In this document: piece after piece, positions 44,678 through 52,693 of the stretch
Position numbering within the stretch: position 1 is the stretch's first letter
How the letters are laid out: each line of letters starts with the position of its first letter
Source of the DNA: Spirosoma taeanense
Lineage (GTDB): Bacteria > Bacteroidota > Bacteroidia > Cytophagales > Spirosomataceae
Direction: 5' to 3'
DNA: 64,000 nt
Assembly: GCF_013127955.1 (NCBI RefSeq)
Contig: NZ_CP053435.1
Span: 2,046,001 to 2,110,000 of the forward strand
Program-made: the position numbers and the translations under genes
Notes under the pieces: generated by a model
Seen by the model: the letters and a program-made list of their open reading frames with translations, nothing else
Database searches by the model: none
Told to the model about the DNA's origin: nothing

Positions 44678-44684
44678 ATAGTTT

Positions 44685-45278
44685 TTAGGTATACGTTATG
44701 GGCTTTGGGAGTCGATTGACCAGCCAAAGCCAAAATAAGGCACTGAATATTAACGTGAATGGAATAACAGACAGGTTTTTGAAAAATAGAATCAACACCC
44801 ATTCGGAAGCCTGCCCGGAAATAAGCTGACGGGTTTTTAAGGTGATATACAGGCAGGTCTCGTAAGCGATATGATTAATGAAGGCATTCACAAAAAAAGC
44901 AAGGAGCGAGAATATAAACAGGTTACCGAGTAGGGCAGGCCAGTTTCTGCGCAATTTCCGGCTACCAAGCTGCCAGTTTTGCCTACGGCTTTGCCTGTTT
45001 GCCACAAATTCAATGAATCGGGTTGTTCCTTTTCTGACGTTGCTCAACCCCAGGGCATATAAAAATATAGCTAGTCGGGCGGATTCTACGACGACTTCAA
45101 TCAGTGCATTCGATGATGGACTAATTGGTCCAAAGGCTTTGAGTTGGATAGTCCGTCCAAGGGCTGCGACAAGTCCCAGGCCGAAGATCACCAGAAAATG
45201 ACGTCTGAAAAACCGGACTGTGTGCAAAGTCCAGTCTAGAGACTTGTATATGTTTCGCGATAGGAGCATGGCGTTCAT
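44685..45278 (-). CDS. Hypothetical integral membrane protein
   Basis: A 197-residue protein with about four hydrophobic segments (HFLVIFGLGLVAAL, LAIFLYALGL, LLGNLFIFSLLAFFVNAF, VIPFTLIFSALFWLWL). I recognise no family. Two possible ATGs (45278 and 45269). Probably in an operon with the GNAT gene 7 bp downstream. Confidence 0.65.
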   Translation of the reverse strand: MNAMLLSRNIYKSLDWTLHTVRFFRRHFLVIFGLGLVAALGRTIQLKAFGPISPSSNALIEVVVESARLAIFLYALGLSNVRKGTTRFIEFVANRQSRRQNWQLGSRKLRRNWPALLGNLFIFSLLAFFVNAFINHIAYETCLYITLKTRQLISGQASEWVLILFFKNLSVIPFTLIFSALFWLWLVNRLPKPITYT

Positions 45279-45633
45279 TCGGCTAACTAATCAATGGCAG
45301 CGTTCGTGTCGATCAAACAGCACTCGCTTATTCGTTACGCATCTCTTCAGGTTGACAATAGAGATCTGCAGCAACCTCTGGAAAAGGACTCTCCGAAACT
45401 GCTCCGACAGTTTATGTTTTGGCGGCTCTGTAAACTTCAACTTTTACGCAATTAGTTGGATAACATTCTGTTTTTCAGGGCCACGTAACAAAGAAACGAC
45501 CTTCTTGTCTAAAACTTCAACATGTCGCGTTTGGATACGCGTCAATTTCTATCAATTTATAGATGTCCGCCGATAAACAAAACGCCCGGTACTCATCAGA
45601 GCCGCCGGGCGTCTTATTATCTATCCGTTTACC
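45279..45633. other. Intergenic region before the clpB terminator
   Basis: About 355 bp with no supported gene; it holds the promoter region of the membrane-protein gene and, at its end, the clpB terminator. Confidence 0.5.
45582..45612 (-). terminator. clpB terminator
   Basis: On the minus strand: ACGCCCGG, 15-nt loop, CCGGGCGT, then TTTGTTTATC. It starts 21 bp after the clpB stop codon. Confidence 0.78.
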
Positions 45634-48285
45634 TTACTCTAAAACCGGCACAACCTTGTCGAGGTTGTAGAAGATGATGTCTTCTTTGCCGTTTTCGTCT
45701 TCGTTGAGCATCATGCCCACAATGGCGTTCTTTTGAATCCGGCCCGCCAGAATCTCTTTCGAGAGGGCGTTAAGGATGCGCCGTTGCATGACGCGCTTCA
45801 GCGGACGAGCACCAAACTGCGGGTCGAAGCCTTCGCGGGCGATGAAGTCGAGTACTTCGGTATCGGCTTCGAGGGTGATACCCTGCTCGGCCAGACGATG
45901 CTGAATCTGCCGGAACTGAATGTCCATAATCTTGCGAACCTCACGCTTGGTCAGCGGCTGGAACATCACCAGTTCGTCAATCCGGTTCAGGAACTCGGGC
46001 CGTACGGTCTGCTTCAGCAACTCGAACACTTCTTCTTTCGTGTCCTCAATAATCTGGTCGGCGTTCCGGTCGTTGATGTCTGCGAACCGCTCGCGGATGA
46101 TGTGCGAACCGATGTTCGAGGTCATGATGATGATCGTATTCTTGAAGTTGGCAACCCGGCCTTTGTTGTCGGTCAAACGGCCATCGTCGAGCACTTGCAA
46201 CAGGATGTTGAACACGTCGGGGTGCGCCTTCTCAATCTCGTCGAGCAGAATCACGCTGTATGGCTTCCGGCGCACGGCTTCGGTCAACTGACCACCTTCG
46301 TCATAGCCGACGTATCCCGGAGGAGCACCGATCAGCCGGCTCACGGCATGACGCTCCTGATACTCCGACATATCGATCCGCACCAGGGCGTTCTCGTCGT
46401 TAAAGAGGAACTCAGCCAGGGCCTTCGCCAGTTCGGTTTTACCCACGCCCGTTGTACCGAGGAAGATGAACGAACCAATCGGCCGTTTGGGGTCCTGCAT
46501 ACCGGCCCGGCTCCGACGCACAGCATCCGACACCACCGCAATAGCTTCCTCCTGACCCGCTACGCGTTTGCCCAGCTCGGCTTCGAGGAACAGCAGTTTG
46601 TCGCGCTCCGACTGCAACATCCGGCTTACCGGGATGCCGGTCCACTTGGCTACCACCTCCGCAATGTCCTCAGAGGTTACTTCCTCCTGCAGCATCCGGT
46701 CGGCGGCACCGTCGGGTTGTTCGGCGTTAGTGAGCTGTTTCAGGCGGTTCTCAATTTCGGGAATACGACCGTAACGAATCTCGGCTACTTTGCCGTAATC
46801 ACCCGCCCGTTCGGCCTGCTCGGCTTCAATACGTAACTGGTCCAGTTGCTCTTTCAGCGTCCTGCTTTCGTTGACCGATTCTTTCTCGGTTTCCCAGCGG
46901 GCTCGCAGTTCGGTGCGCTGCTCGTTGAGGTCAGCAATCTGCCGACTCAGCTGCGTTTCTTTTTCCTTATCGTTTTCACGCCGGATAGCCTCCCGTTCGA
47001 TCTCCAGCTGCATAATCCGCCGGTTCAGCTCGTCGAGTTCCTCTGGTACTGAGTCGATCTCCAGGCGTAGCTTGGCAGCCGCTTCGTCCATCAGGTCAAT
47101 GGCTTTGTCGGGCAGGAACCGATCCGAAATGTAACGGTTCGATAGCTCGACAGCGGCAATTACCGCGTCGTCCTTGATGCGAACGCCGTGGTGCAGCTCG
47201 TAGCGCTCCTTGATACCGCGCAAAATGGAGATGGCATCCGGTACGTCCGGCTCATCGACCATAACGGCCTGAAACCGGCGTTCGAGGGCTTTATCCTTCT
47301 CAATGTATTTCTGATACTCTTTCAGCGTAGTGGCGCCAATGGCATGGAGTTCGCCACGGGCCAGGGCAGGTTTGAGCAGGTTAGCCGCATCCATAGCGCC
47401 CTCGCCACCACCGCCCGCGCCGATGAGCGTGTGAATCTCATCGATGAAGAGCACGATTTCGCCGTCGGAGTCGGTCACTTCCTTAATGACCGCCTTCAGC
47501 CGCTCTTCAAATTCACCTTTGTACTTGGCACCGGCCACCAGCAGACCCATATCGAGCGACATGATGATCTTCGACTTCAGGTTTTCGGGTACGTCGCCCT
47601 GCACGATACGCTGGGCCAGCCCTTCCACAATGGCCGTTTTACCGACGCCGGGTTCACCCAGCAGCATCGGGTTGTTTTTTGTCCGGCGGCTCAGAATCTG
47701 GAGCACCCGCCGGATTTCTTCATCGCGTCCAATGACCGGGTCAATCTTGCCCGCACTGGCGCGTTCATTCAGGTTAATACCGTACCGCTCCAGCGATTGG
47801 TAGGTTGCTTCAGCGTTTTGGTCTTTCACGGGGTTATTTTTGCCACGCAGTTCGCGAATGGCGTCTTTTAACGTCTTTTCAGTAAATCCAATATCTTTCA
47901 ATAAGGTTGCGACGGCGTCCTTGCCGCCCACAAGCCCGAGCAGCATCATTTCGACGCTGACGTATTCATCGCCGAAATCCTTCATCTGGCTCTGCGCACG
48001 CTGGAGAGCTGCGTTCAGATCGTTGCCAAGATAAATACCCTGCTGATTGTTTCCCGATACGACTACCTTCGGGTAGCCATTCACAATGGCGTCCAGAGCC
48101 ATCGTCATGCGGGTAATGTCCGTGCCGAGTTTCTTCGCCAGAAACCCAACGGTATTGGGGTCTTCTTCCAGAATGGCCTTCAGCACGTGACCCGTTTCGA
48201 CGGTCTGCTGCTGATTGCCCTGCGCCATCTGAGCCGCGTGCTGCACGACCTCCTGCGCTTTGATCGTATAATTGTTAAAGTTCAT
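45634..48285 (-). CDS. clpB: ATP-dependent protein disaggregase ClpB
   Basis: An 883-residue Hsp100 protein with the full ClpB order: two Clp-N repeats (~1-150), AAA+ domain one with Walker A GEPGVGKT near residue 208 and Walker [14 protein letters not shown] VLFIDEIHT, the ClpB-specific coiled-coil middle domain (~400-530, rich in Glu/Lys/Arg heptads), AAA+ domain two with GTTGVGKT near residue 605 and [11 protein letters not shown], and the C-terminal D2-small domain. It resolves protein aggregates with DnaK after heat stress. The start codon at 48285 lies inside a perfect 11-bp hairpin in the mRNA (48283-48339), suggesting temperature control of translation. Confidence 0.97.
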   Translation of the reverse strand: MNFNNYTIKAQEVVQHAAQMAQGNQQQTVETGHVLKAILEEDPNTVGFLAKKLGTDITRMTMALDAIVNGYPKVVVSGNNQQGIYLGNDLNAALQRAQSQMKDFGDEYVSVEMMLLGLVGGKDAVATLLKDIGFTEKTLKDAIRELRGKNNPVKDQNAEATYQSLERYGINLNERASAGKIDPVIGRDEEIRRVLQILSRRTKNNPMLLGEPGVGKTAIVEGLAQRIVQGDVPENLKSKIIMSLDMGLLVAGAKYKGEFEERLKAVIKEVTDSDGEIVLFIDEIHTLIGAGGGGEGAMDAANLLKPALARGELHAIGATTLKEYQKYIEKDKALERRFQAVMVDEPDVPDAISILRGIKERYELHHGVRIKDDAVIAAVELSNRYISDRFLPDKAIDLMDEAAAKLRLEIDSVPEELDELNRRIMQLEIEREAIRRENDKEKETQLSRQIADLNEQRTELRARWETEKESVNESRTLKEQLDQLRIEAEQAERAGDYGKVAEIRYGRIPEIENRLKQLTNAEQPDGAADRMLQEEVTSEDIAEVVAKWTGIPVSRMLQSERDKLLFLEAELGKRVAGQEEAIAVVSDAVRRSRAGMQDPKRPIGSFIFLGTTGVGKTELAKALAEFLFNDENALVRIDMSEYQERHAVSRLIGAPPGYVGYDEGGQLTEAVRRKPYSVILLDEIEKAHPDVFNILLQVLDDGRLTDNKGRVANFKNTIIIMTSNIGSHIIRERFADINDRNADQIIEDTKEEVFELLKQTVRPEFLNRIDELVMFQPLTKREVRKIMDIQFRQIQHRLAEQGITLEADTEVLDFIAREGFDPQFGARPLKRVMQRRILNALSKEILAGRIQKNAIVGMMLNEDENGKEDIIFYNLDKVVPVLE

Positions 48286-48339
48286 GGCTTAGGTTGCAAT
48301 TGTTACGTCTGCCTACATAGTAACAAATCCTAAGCCATG
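48283..48339 (-). promoter_or_regulatory. Candidate RNA thermometer sequestering the clpB start codon
   Basis: In the mRNA, CATGGCTTAGG (48339-48329) pairs perfectly with CCTAAGCCATG (48293-48283), whose ATG is the clpB start. Inside the 35-nt interval a second perfect stem, TTGTTAC / GTAACAA (48326-48320 with 48306-48300), is separated from the outer stem by a small 2 x 6 nt internal loop and closes a 13-nt hairpin loop. The start codon would be hidden at low temperature. Requires transcription from upstream of 48339. Confidence 0.6.
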
Positions 48340-48464
48340 TGGTTATTTCGGACATTTTGACCGGGAAAGCGCATATTTGTTTGCCAATTGTGTCATCCTG
48401 TCGTAGTGGAGTTCGGAGTCAATGATCAGTGGATAAAACGTTGGGGTAGGAACCTCAGCCCCGC

Positions 48465-48533
48465 TAGGGGCGATCTGTTCATAGAAAATCGCCATTCAAT
48501 CTAACAAAGCTCCATTAGGAGCGGCATGTTGAT
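48465..48533. repeat. Two copies of an 18-nt intergenic motif
   Basis: TAGGGGCGATCTGTTCAT (48465-48482) and TAGGAGCGGCATGTTGAT (48516-48533) agree at 13 of 18 positions, 51 bp apart. Each follows a short C-rich complement (CCCCGC, GCTCCAT) that can pair with its TAGGRGCG part. This looks like a dispersed intergenic repeat of the genome. Confidence 0.45.
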
Positions 48534-48570
48534 GCCGTAAAAAATGCATTGCTATATTAAAGCTATAAGA

Positions 48571-48594
48571 AAAGCCGCCCTAAGGAGCGGCTTT
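48571..48594 (-). terminator. Terminator of the TspO-like gene
   Basis: On the minus strand AAAGCCGC, 8-nt loop, GCGGCTTT followed by TCTTATAG, 7 bp after the stop codon. Confidence 0.7.
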
Positions 48595-48600
48595 CGCGAT

Positions 48601-49560
48601 TTAATCCAGACTCTCGGCCTCGATGGGGTCCATGCGTTCGCGTTCCAGGTCAACTGCGGCCTGCCGGCCTGAATACACATCGCCCGGATTGGGCTGGTAA
48701 TCCATCACGACAGCATCCGCATCTATGTCTACCACGGAGCGTTCGAACTCGCGGAATTTGCCTTTTGGGAGCCAGTAAGCCAGCAGGCCCGCGTAAACTG
48801 CAGCTAACCCGGCGGCTGTCCAGCCCACAAGCGGGTGCCGGTCCCATTGCCGACTGGCGATACCGCCAAAGCCAGCTACGAACGGCACCATATACCAGGG
48901 GTCGTTCAACTGGCGGGCGATGACGTAACCGGCTCCGGCAGTGGCACCGAGAATACCGGCTGCCAGCGGTTCGTCGCGTTCTTCATTGGGTTCCCACCAG
49001 CCCAGCGTCAGCAGGGTATCCGGCGTACCGACAACGGTCGCAGCCGTAAGCCAGCCAGCGTAAAGACTAACCGGAATGCGCAGGTATTTCTCTGGGGCCG
49101 GTACGTCGGTTTTGCCAATTCCCAGACTCTGGTGCAGGCCCAGCGCTACGGGTAGATTAAGTTTGGTTGTCAGGTCTGAAATGACCACGCTTTGGGCATC
49201 ATTCTGTGAAAAGAACCGGCCGAAGACCGCGTTGAGCGTCCAACTGGCCCACCACCAGGGCAGGGCCTTCTGATAGCGGGGGTTGTTGGTCTGCGAACTG
49301 AGCAACTGATGAATCAACAGCGCGCCCAGTCCCGAGTAAACCGTTGACCAGACAACGCCAAACGTCCAGCCCGCCGGAATGATTAGGTTTTGGTCGAACA
49401 CCTTCTGGTACTCAACCGGCACATCATATTCCGGGGCAGACTCGTCCTGAACCTGTTCCCGATTCTGTCGGCGCGACCGCATACTCGATGTGCTGGTGTA
49501 GAGTATGCTGCCAACGGCAAAAACAGCCGTGGCAATGCGCCAGAGTGATGAGTTTTTCAT
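48601..49560 (-). CDS. TspO/MBR-like tryptophan-rich membrane protein
   Basis: About 319 residues. A membrane segment near the N-terminus (LWRIATAVFAVGSILY) is followed by a hydrophilic stretch and then at least seven hydrophobic segments with the features of the tryptophan-rich sensory family: PAGWTFGVVWSTVYSGLGALLI, then WWWASWTLNAVFG, and LYAGWLTAATVVG. These proteins bind porphyrins or other hydrophobic ligands. The soluble tail of ~50 residues (VDIDADAVVMDYQP) is acidic. The ATG at 49560 is chosen over an upstream frame start at 49629, which has no membrane-targeting logic. Confidence 0.62.
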   Translation of the reverse strand: MKNSSLWRIATAVFAVGSILYTSTSSMRSRRQNREQVQDESAPEYDVPVEYQKVFDQNLIIPAGWTFGVVWSTVYSGLGALLIHQLLSSQTNNPRYQKALPWWWASWTLNAVFGRFFSQNDAQSVVISDLTTKLNLPVALGLHQSLGIGKTDVPAPEKYLRIPVSLYAGWLTAATVVGTPDTLLTLGWWEPNEERDEPLAAGILGATAGAGYVIARQLNDPWYMVPFVAGFGGIASRQWDRHPLVGWTAAGLAAVYAGLLAYWLPKGKFREFERSVVDIDADAVVMDYQPNPGDVYSGRQAAVDLERERMDPIEAESLD

Positions 49561-49588
49561 AACAATTAGCCGTGGTTCACTAAGCTTG

Positions 49589-49630
49589 AATGCGCACTGC
49601 CACGATTTTTGAGTCGTGGCAGTGCGCATT
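49589..49630. terminator. Very stable 17-bp hairpin
   Basis: Perfect stem AATGCGCACTGCCACGA and its complement with an 8-nt loop, between the SDR gene (ends 49646, minus) and the start of the TspO-like gene. Probably terminates the SDR transcript. Confidence 0.7.
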
Positions 49631-49645
49631 TATTGGTACGTTGGT

Positions 49646-50710
49646 TTAACCAAACACATTGGCAATGGCTCTACCGGCCATCTGGCCCAGGTCCGACCAT
49701 TTGTCGGCGGCTGTGTCCTTGGCCTCACTCAGGGCATCGCCAGCCTCATCGATCAGGCCGGTAGCCTTTGATTTTAACTTGCCGGCCTTATAGCGATATC
49801 GGGCTTTATCCACGGGGTCCATGTTGTTGAAGGCCGACACCAGCGCAATGCCGGCTACGACCGCGGCCGCAACGCCGACGATTGTCCAGACTGGCGTTTT
49901 TTCCTGTCCCGACTCATCTTTGGGCGTAAGCAATCGGCGCATCATGGCGGCTAACGTTTCCTGGGGCGACACGTAGGCCATCACTTCCTGCGCTTTGTTG
50001 CTCACCCCACCCGGAATCACTTTGGCTTCACCTTTCATGAGGGCCTTGTAGGCGTCTTTGGCCACCATAGCCGGATCGTCCATTGTATCCTCCACGGTCA
50101 GTTTCGGCGCTCCGGCTTCCCGGAAGAAGTTCGTTGCCGTTGCGTTGGGCATCAGGGCTGTCATGGTAACGTTCGAGTCTTTGATCTCATTAATCAGCGA
50201 CTGCGTCAGATTCCAGATATAAGCCTTCGTTGCAGCATAGACAGCCATCAGCGGGAAAGGCGTAACGGCCACCAGTGAGGCCAGCTGTAAAATCCGGCCT
50301 TCGTTGCGGGCAACCATATCCTTCAGAAACAGCTTCGTCAAAAGGGTTGTAGTCAGCACATTCAGGTGGATGATCTGCTTTTCGCGTTCCCAGTTGGTTT
50401 CAGTGGCAAACAGACCGTAGGTACTGGCGCCGGCGTCGTTGACTAGGACGTTCACCGTAATGCCAGCTTCCTGAACCTGGTTATAAATGTCCTGAGCAGC
50501 GTCTTCCTCCGAGAGGTCTTTGTTGATAACCAGAATCTGCTGGGTGCCGTAGTTGCTTTTGAAGACTTCAGACAGCCGGTCGAGTTTGTCTTCGCTGCGA
50601 CCAACCAGCACCAGGTTGTAGCCATCCTGGGCAAAAAGTTTGGCAAGTTCCTGGCCGATACCGCTCGAAGCACCTGTAATCAGGGCTGTTTTTCCCGTTT
50701 CTGCGTTCAT
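49646..50710 (-). CDS. Membrane-anchored short-chain dehydrogenase, paralog A
   Basis: A 354-residue SDR. The NAD(P) motif is TGASSGIGQELAKLF near residue 12; the NNAG motif is altered to NDAG (VLVNDAGASTYG); the catalytic Ser is in LASLVAV and the Tyr-Lys pair in YAATKAY. After the ~265-residue enzyme part, the chain adds a membrane segment (TIVGVAAAVVAGIALVSAF) and a charged helical tail (KARYRYKAGKLKSKATGLIDEAGDAL) like YtxH-type stress proteins. Substrate unknown; localisation at the inner face of the membrane is inferred. It is a close paralog of the gene at 51501, from which it is separated only by a divergent lipoprotein gene. Confidence 0.87.
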   Translation of the reverse strand: MNAETGKTALITGASSGIGQELAKLFAQDGYNLVLVGRSEDKLDRLSEVFKSNYGTQQILVINKDLSEEDAAQDIYNQVQEAGITVNVLVNDAGASTYGLFATETNWEREKQIIHLNVLTTTLLTKLFLKDMVARNEGRILQLASLVAVTPFPLMAVYAATKAYIWNLTQSLINEIKDSNVTMTALMPNATATNFFREAGAPKLTVEDTMDDPAMVAKDAYKALMKGEAKVIPGGVSNKAQEVMAYVSPQETLAAMMRRLLTPKDESGQEKTPVWTIVGVAAAVVAGIALVSAFNNMDPVDKARYRYKAGKLKSKATGLIDEAGDALSEAKDTAADKWSDLGQMAGRAIANVFG

Positions 50711-50875
50711 ACCGTTAGTGTAATTTAGAGATGTAAGTGAATAGGTAATGAACCACAGCGGCCGGAAGTTGTTTCGCGCAATGTATAGCTCGCGGGGTTT
50801 CTTTACTCAGCAGGCTAGCGTACGAGGGGGACAAATCAGGCCGGTTTTTTGTTATTTAATAAACCTTACAACGTT

Positions 50876-51427
50876 GTGAAGAAACTAGTAATCGCATTTT
50901 TTATAGGCGCCGTCATTACCAGTCTGGGTAGTTGCTCGCGCTATCGTATCATTCGAAATCAGACCGATAATTCCGCAACCTGGTCGTCGTACCGGACGTT
51001 CGCCTTCGTGGATACAAACCGCATCGAAGCAACTCCCCGCGATACGTATCAGGCGGCCGTCGCGCAGGTGAAACAGGCTGTTGCCAATGAACTGGCCAGG
51101 CGGGGCTATCAGCAGACAACCGACAATCCGGACCTGCTGGTTAATCTGGGTACGGTTGTGAAGGAAAAGACCCAGACGCGGCCAACAACCATTTATGAAG
51201 CTCCGCTGTACATTGGTCAGCGACGGTATTCGTGGCGAAGTCAGGACGTGCCGATAGGAACTTACCAGGAGGGAACCGTTAGTCTGCACGTAGTGGATGC
51301 GCAACGTAACGCGCTCGTGTGGGACGTCGCCGTATCGAGTGTGCTGAATCAGCGCCGGGTTACCACCGACCAGGTGAGTGAGGCTGTTGCCCGGGTCTTC
51401 GAGAAGTTTCCCGGAAAGGCCCAATAG
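50876..51427 (+). CDS. DUF4136-family lipoprotein
   Basis: About 183 residues. The signal sequence KKLVIAFFIGAVITSLGSC ends in a lipobox (LGSC), so it is a lipoprotein. The body fits DUF4136 (YRTFAFVDTN, ELARRGYQQTTDNPDLLVNLG, EGTVSLHVVDAQRNALVWDVAVSSVL), a family of envelope proteins of unknown role. The start is probably the GTG at 50876, which directly precedes the signal; a TTG at 50849 is possible. It sits between the two membrane-anchored SDR paralogs on the opposite strand. Confidence 0.82.
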   Translation: MKKLVIAFFIGAVITSLGSCSRYRIIRNQTDNSATWSSYRTFAFVDTNRIEATPRDTYQAAVAQVKQAVANELARRGYQQTTDNPDLLVNLGTVVKEKTQTRPTTIYEAPLYIGQRRYSWRSQDVPIGTYQEGTVSLHVVDAQRNALVWDVAVSSVLNQRRVTTDQVSEAVARVFEKFPGKAQ

Positions 51428-51444
51428 CTGAATCGGATAGACAT

Positions 51445-51490
51445 AAAAAAACGCGGGATAACTCATTATGGAGTTATCCCGCGTTTTTTT
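51445..51490. terminator. Strong bidirectional terminator
   Basis: A-run, perfect 14-bp stem (ACGCGGGATAACTC, ATTATG loop, complement), T-run of seven. It separates the convergent lipoprotein gene and SDR paralog B. Confidence 0.95.
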
Positions 51491-51500
51491 GTAGAATGGA

Positions 51501-52541
51501 TCAGGCCAGCGCTTCCTCTACTTTAGCCTTGCCGTTCTGATAGGCGCCGACCACCGTATCCATAACCGAGTTCAGCGCGTCTTTTGCCGAATCTGCGGCT
51601 TGCCCGGCTTTATTGCGATACCTGGCCCGGGTAACTACATCCGTATTTTTATACATAGCCGCAACGACAAGCCCGGCGAGGGTGACGGCTGCAATACCGA
51701 TCCCCAGCGCCAGCAAGGATGAATTTTTCTCCTGTTCAGCCTCGGTCCGGTCTTTCATCTGCGCGCGGGCAGCCTGGCTGACAACCGAATCGGGTAAAAC
51801 CCGGAATGCGGCCGCCTGCACCTTTGTCGAGAAGCCCGCAATCGCTTTGTCTTTGCCTTTCATCAGGGCGTCGTAGCCTTCTTTGGCTACATCGGTGGGA
51901 CTCATCGAGCGGGCCTGCTCCTGCGCTACCGTGTTTGACGCCCCGGCTTTGTTGAAAAAATCGGTATCCGTAGCGGGCGGCATCAGCACCGTAATCGTAA
52001 TGTTAGTGTCTTTAACTTCGTTGCGCAGTGCTTCGGAAAACGAATAAATGAACGATTTCGTGGCGCCATAGACGGCCATCATCGGGTTCGGCATGATCGA
52101 CGCAATGGAGCCGAGCATCAGAATCTTACCTTCGTTGCGGGCGACCATATCTTTCAGGAACAGCTTGGTCAGGTGGACCAGCGCCGTCAGGTTGACCTGG
52201 ATGACGTTCAGCTCTTTCTGCAGATCGGTTTCGGTCGCAAACTTCCCGTATTCGCCAAAGCCAGCGTTATTGACCAGCGTGTTGATGGTAATGTTCTGGC
52301 GCTTAACCTCGTCGTAAATTTCCTGCGGTGCCTGCGGATCGGACAGATCTTTTTCGATAACGGTGATGGACGAAGTGCCGAATTGCTGCCTAAATCGGTC
52401 GGCAATATCCTGCAGTTTGTCTTCACTGCGGGCCACAAGCACCAGGTTATAACCGTCTTTCGCAAATAGCGTAGCCAACTCGCGGCCAATACCGCTCGAT
52501 GCGCCCGTAATCAGGGCTGTTTTTCCGACGTCTGTTGTCAT
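51501..52541 (-). CDS. Membrane-anchored short-chain dehydrogenase, paralog B
   Basis: A 346-residue SDR with intact motifs: TGASSGIGRELATLF, LVNNAGFGEYG, catalytic Ser in MLGSIASI and YGATKSF. After residue ~270 it has a membrane segment (LLALGIGIAAVTLAGLVVAAMY) and a charged amphipathic tail (RARYRNKAGQAADSAKDAL) like that of paralog A. The pair therefore shares an unusual enzyme-plus-anchor design. A 10-bp hairpin (52545-52580) lies directly before the start codon. Confidence 0.88.
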   Translation of the reverse strand: MTTDVGKTALITGASSGIGRELATLFAKDGYNLVLVARSEDKLQDIADRFRQQFGTSSITVIEKDLSDPQAPQEIYDEVKRQNITINTLVNNAGFGEYGKFATETDLQKELNVIQVNLTALVHLTKLFLKDMVARNEGKILMLGSIASIMPNPMMAVYGATKSFIYSFSEALRNEVKDTNITITVLMPPATDTDFFNKAGASNTVAQEQARSMSPTDVAKEGYDALMKGKDKAIAGFSTKVQAAAFRVLPDSVVSQAARAQMKDRTEAEQEKNSSLLALGIGIAAVTLAGLVVAAMYKNTDVVTRARYRNKAGQAADSAKDALNSVMDTVVGAYQNGKAKVEEALA

Positions 52542-52544
52542 ACT

Positions 52545-52580
52545 AGTTGAGTAATGAATTAACTGATTCTTTACTCAACT
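52545..52580 (-). promoter_or_regulatory. Leader hairpin directly before SDR paralog B
   Basis: In the mRNA AGTTGAGTAA, 16 nt, TTACTCAACT, then AGT and the ATG. A perfect 10-bp stem three bases before the start codon could block ribosome entry; alternatively it is a DNA operator. Confidence 0.45.
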
Positions 52581-52629
52581 GGCCGGTTAGGAAAGTGTTT
52601 GGAGAAAAATGGACGAGGCACAAAAGGAC

Positions 52630-52669
52630 GGGGCTATAGGTCAGCCGCGTAGCTGTGTCCGATAGCCCC
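52630..52669 (-). terminator. Probable terminator of the DUF937-OmpA gene
   Basis: Perfect 8-bp stem GGGGCTAT / ATAGCCCC with a 24-nt loop, 24 bp after the stop; on the minus strand followed by GTCCTTTTG. Confidence 0.5.
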
Positions 52670-52693
52670 ATCTCTTCAGGTCCTGCGTGAATA

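Larger units (their letters stand above)
48286..48600. other. clpB leader and intergenic repeats
   Basis: About 315 bp between clpB and the convergently read minus gene upstream. It holds the clpB leader hairpin, two copies of an 18-nt repeat-like motif (48465 and 48516) and the terminator of the TspO-like gene. No exact promoter box for clpB is found. Confidence 0.5.

Noticed and set aside
45733..46836. 367-codon open frame on the plus strand
   Set aside because: Antisense to clpB, which is beyond doubt.
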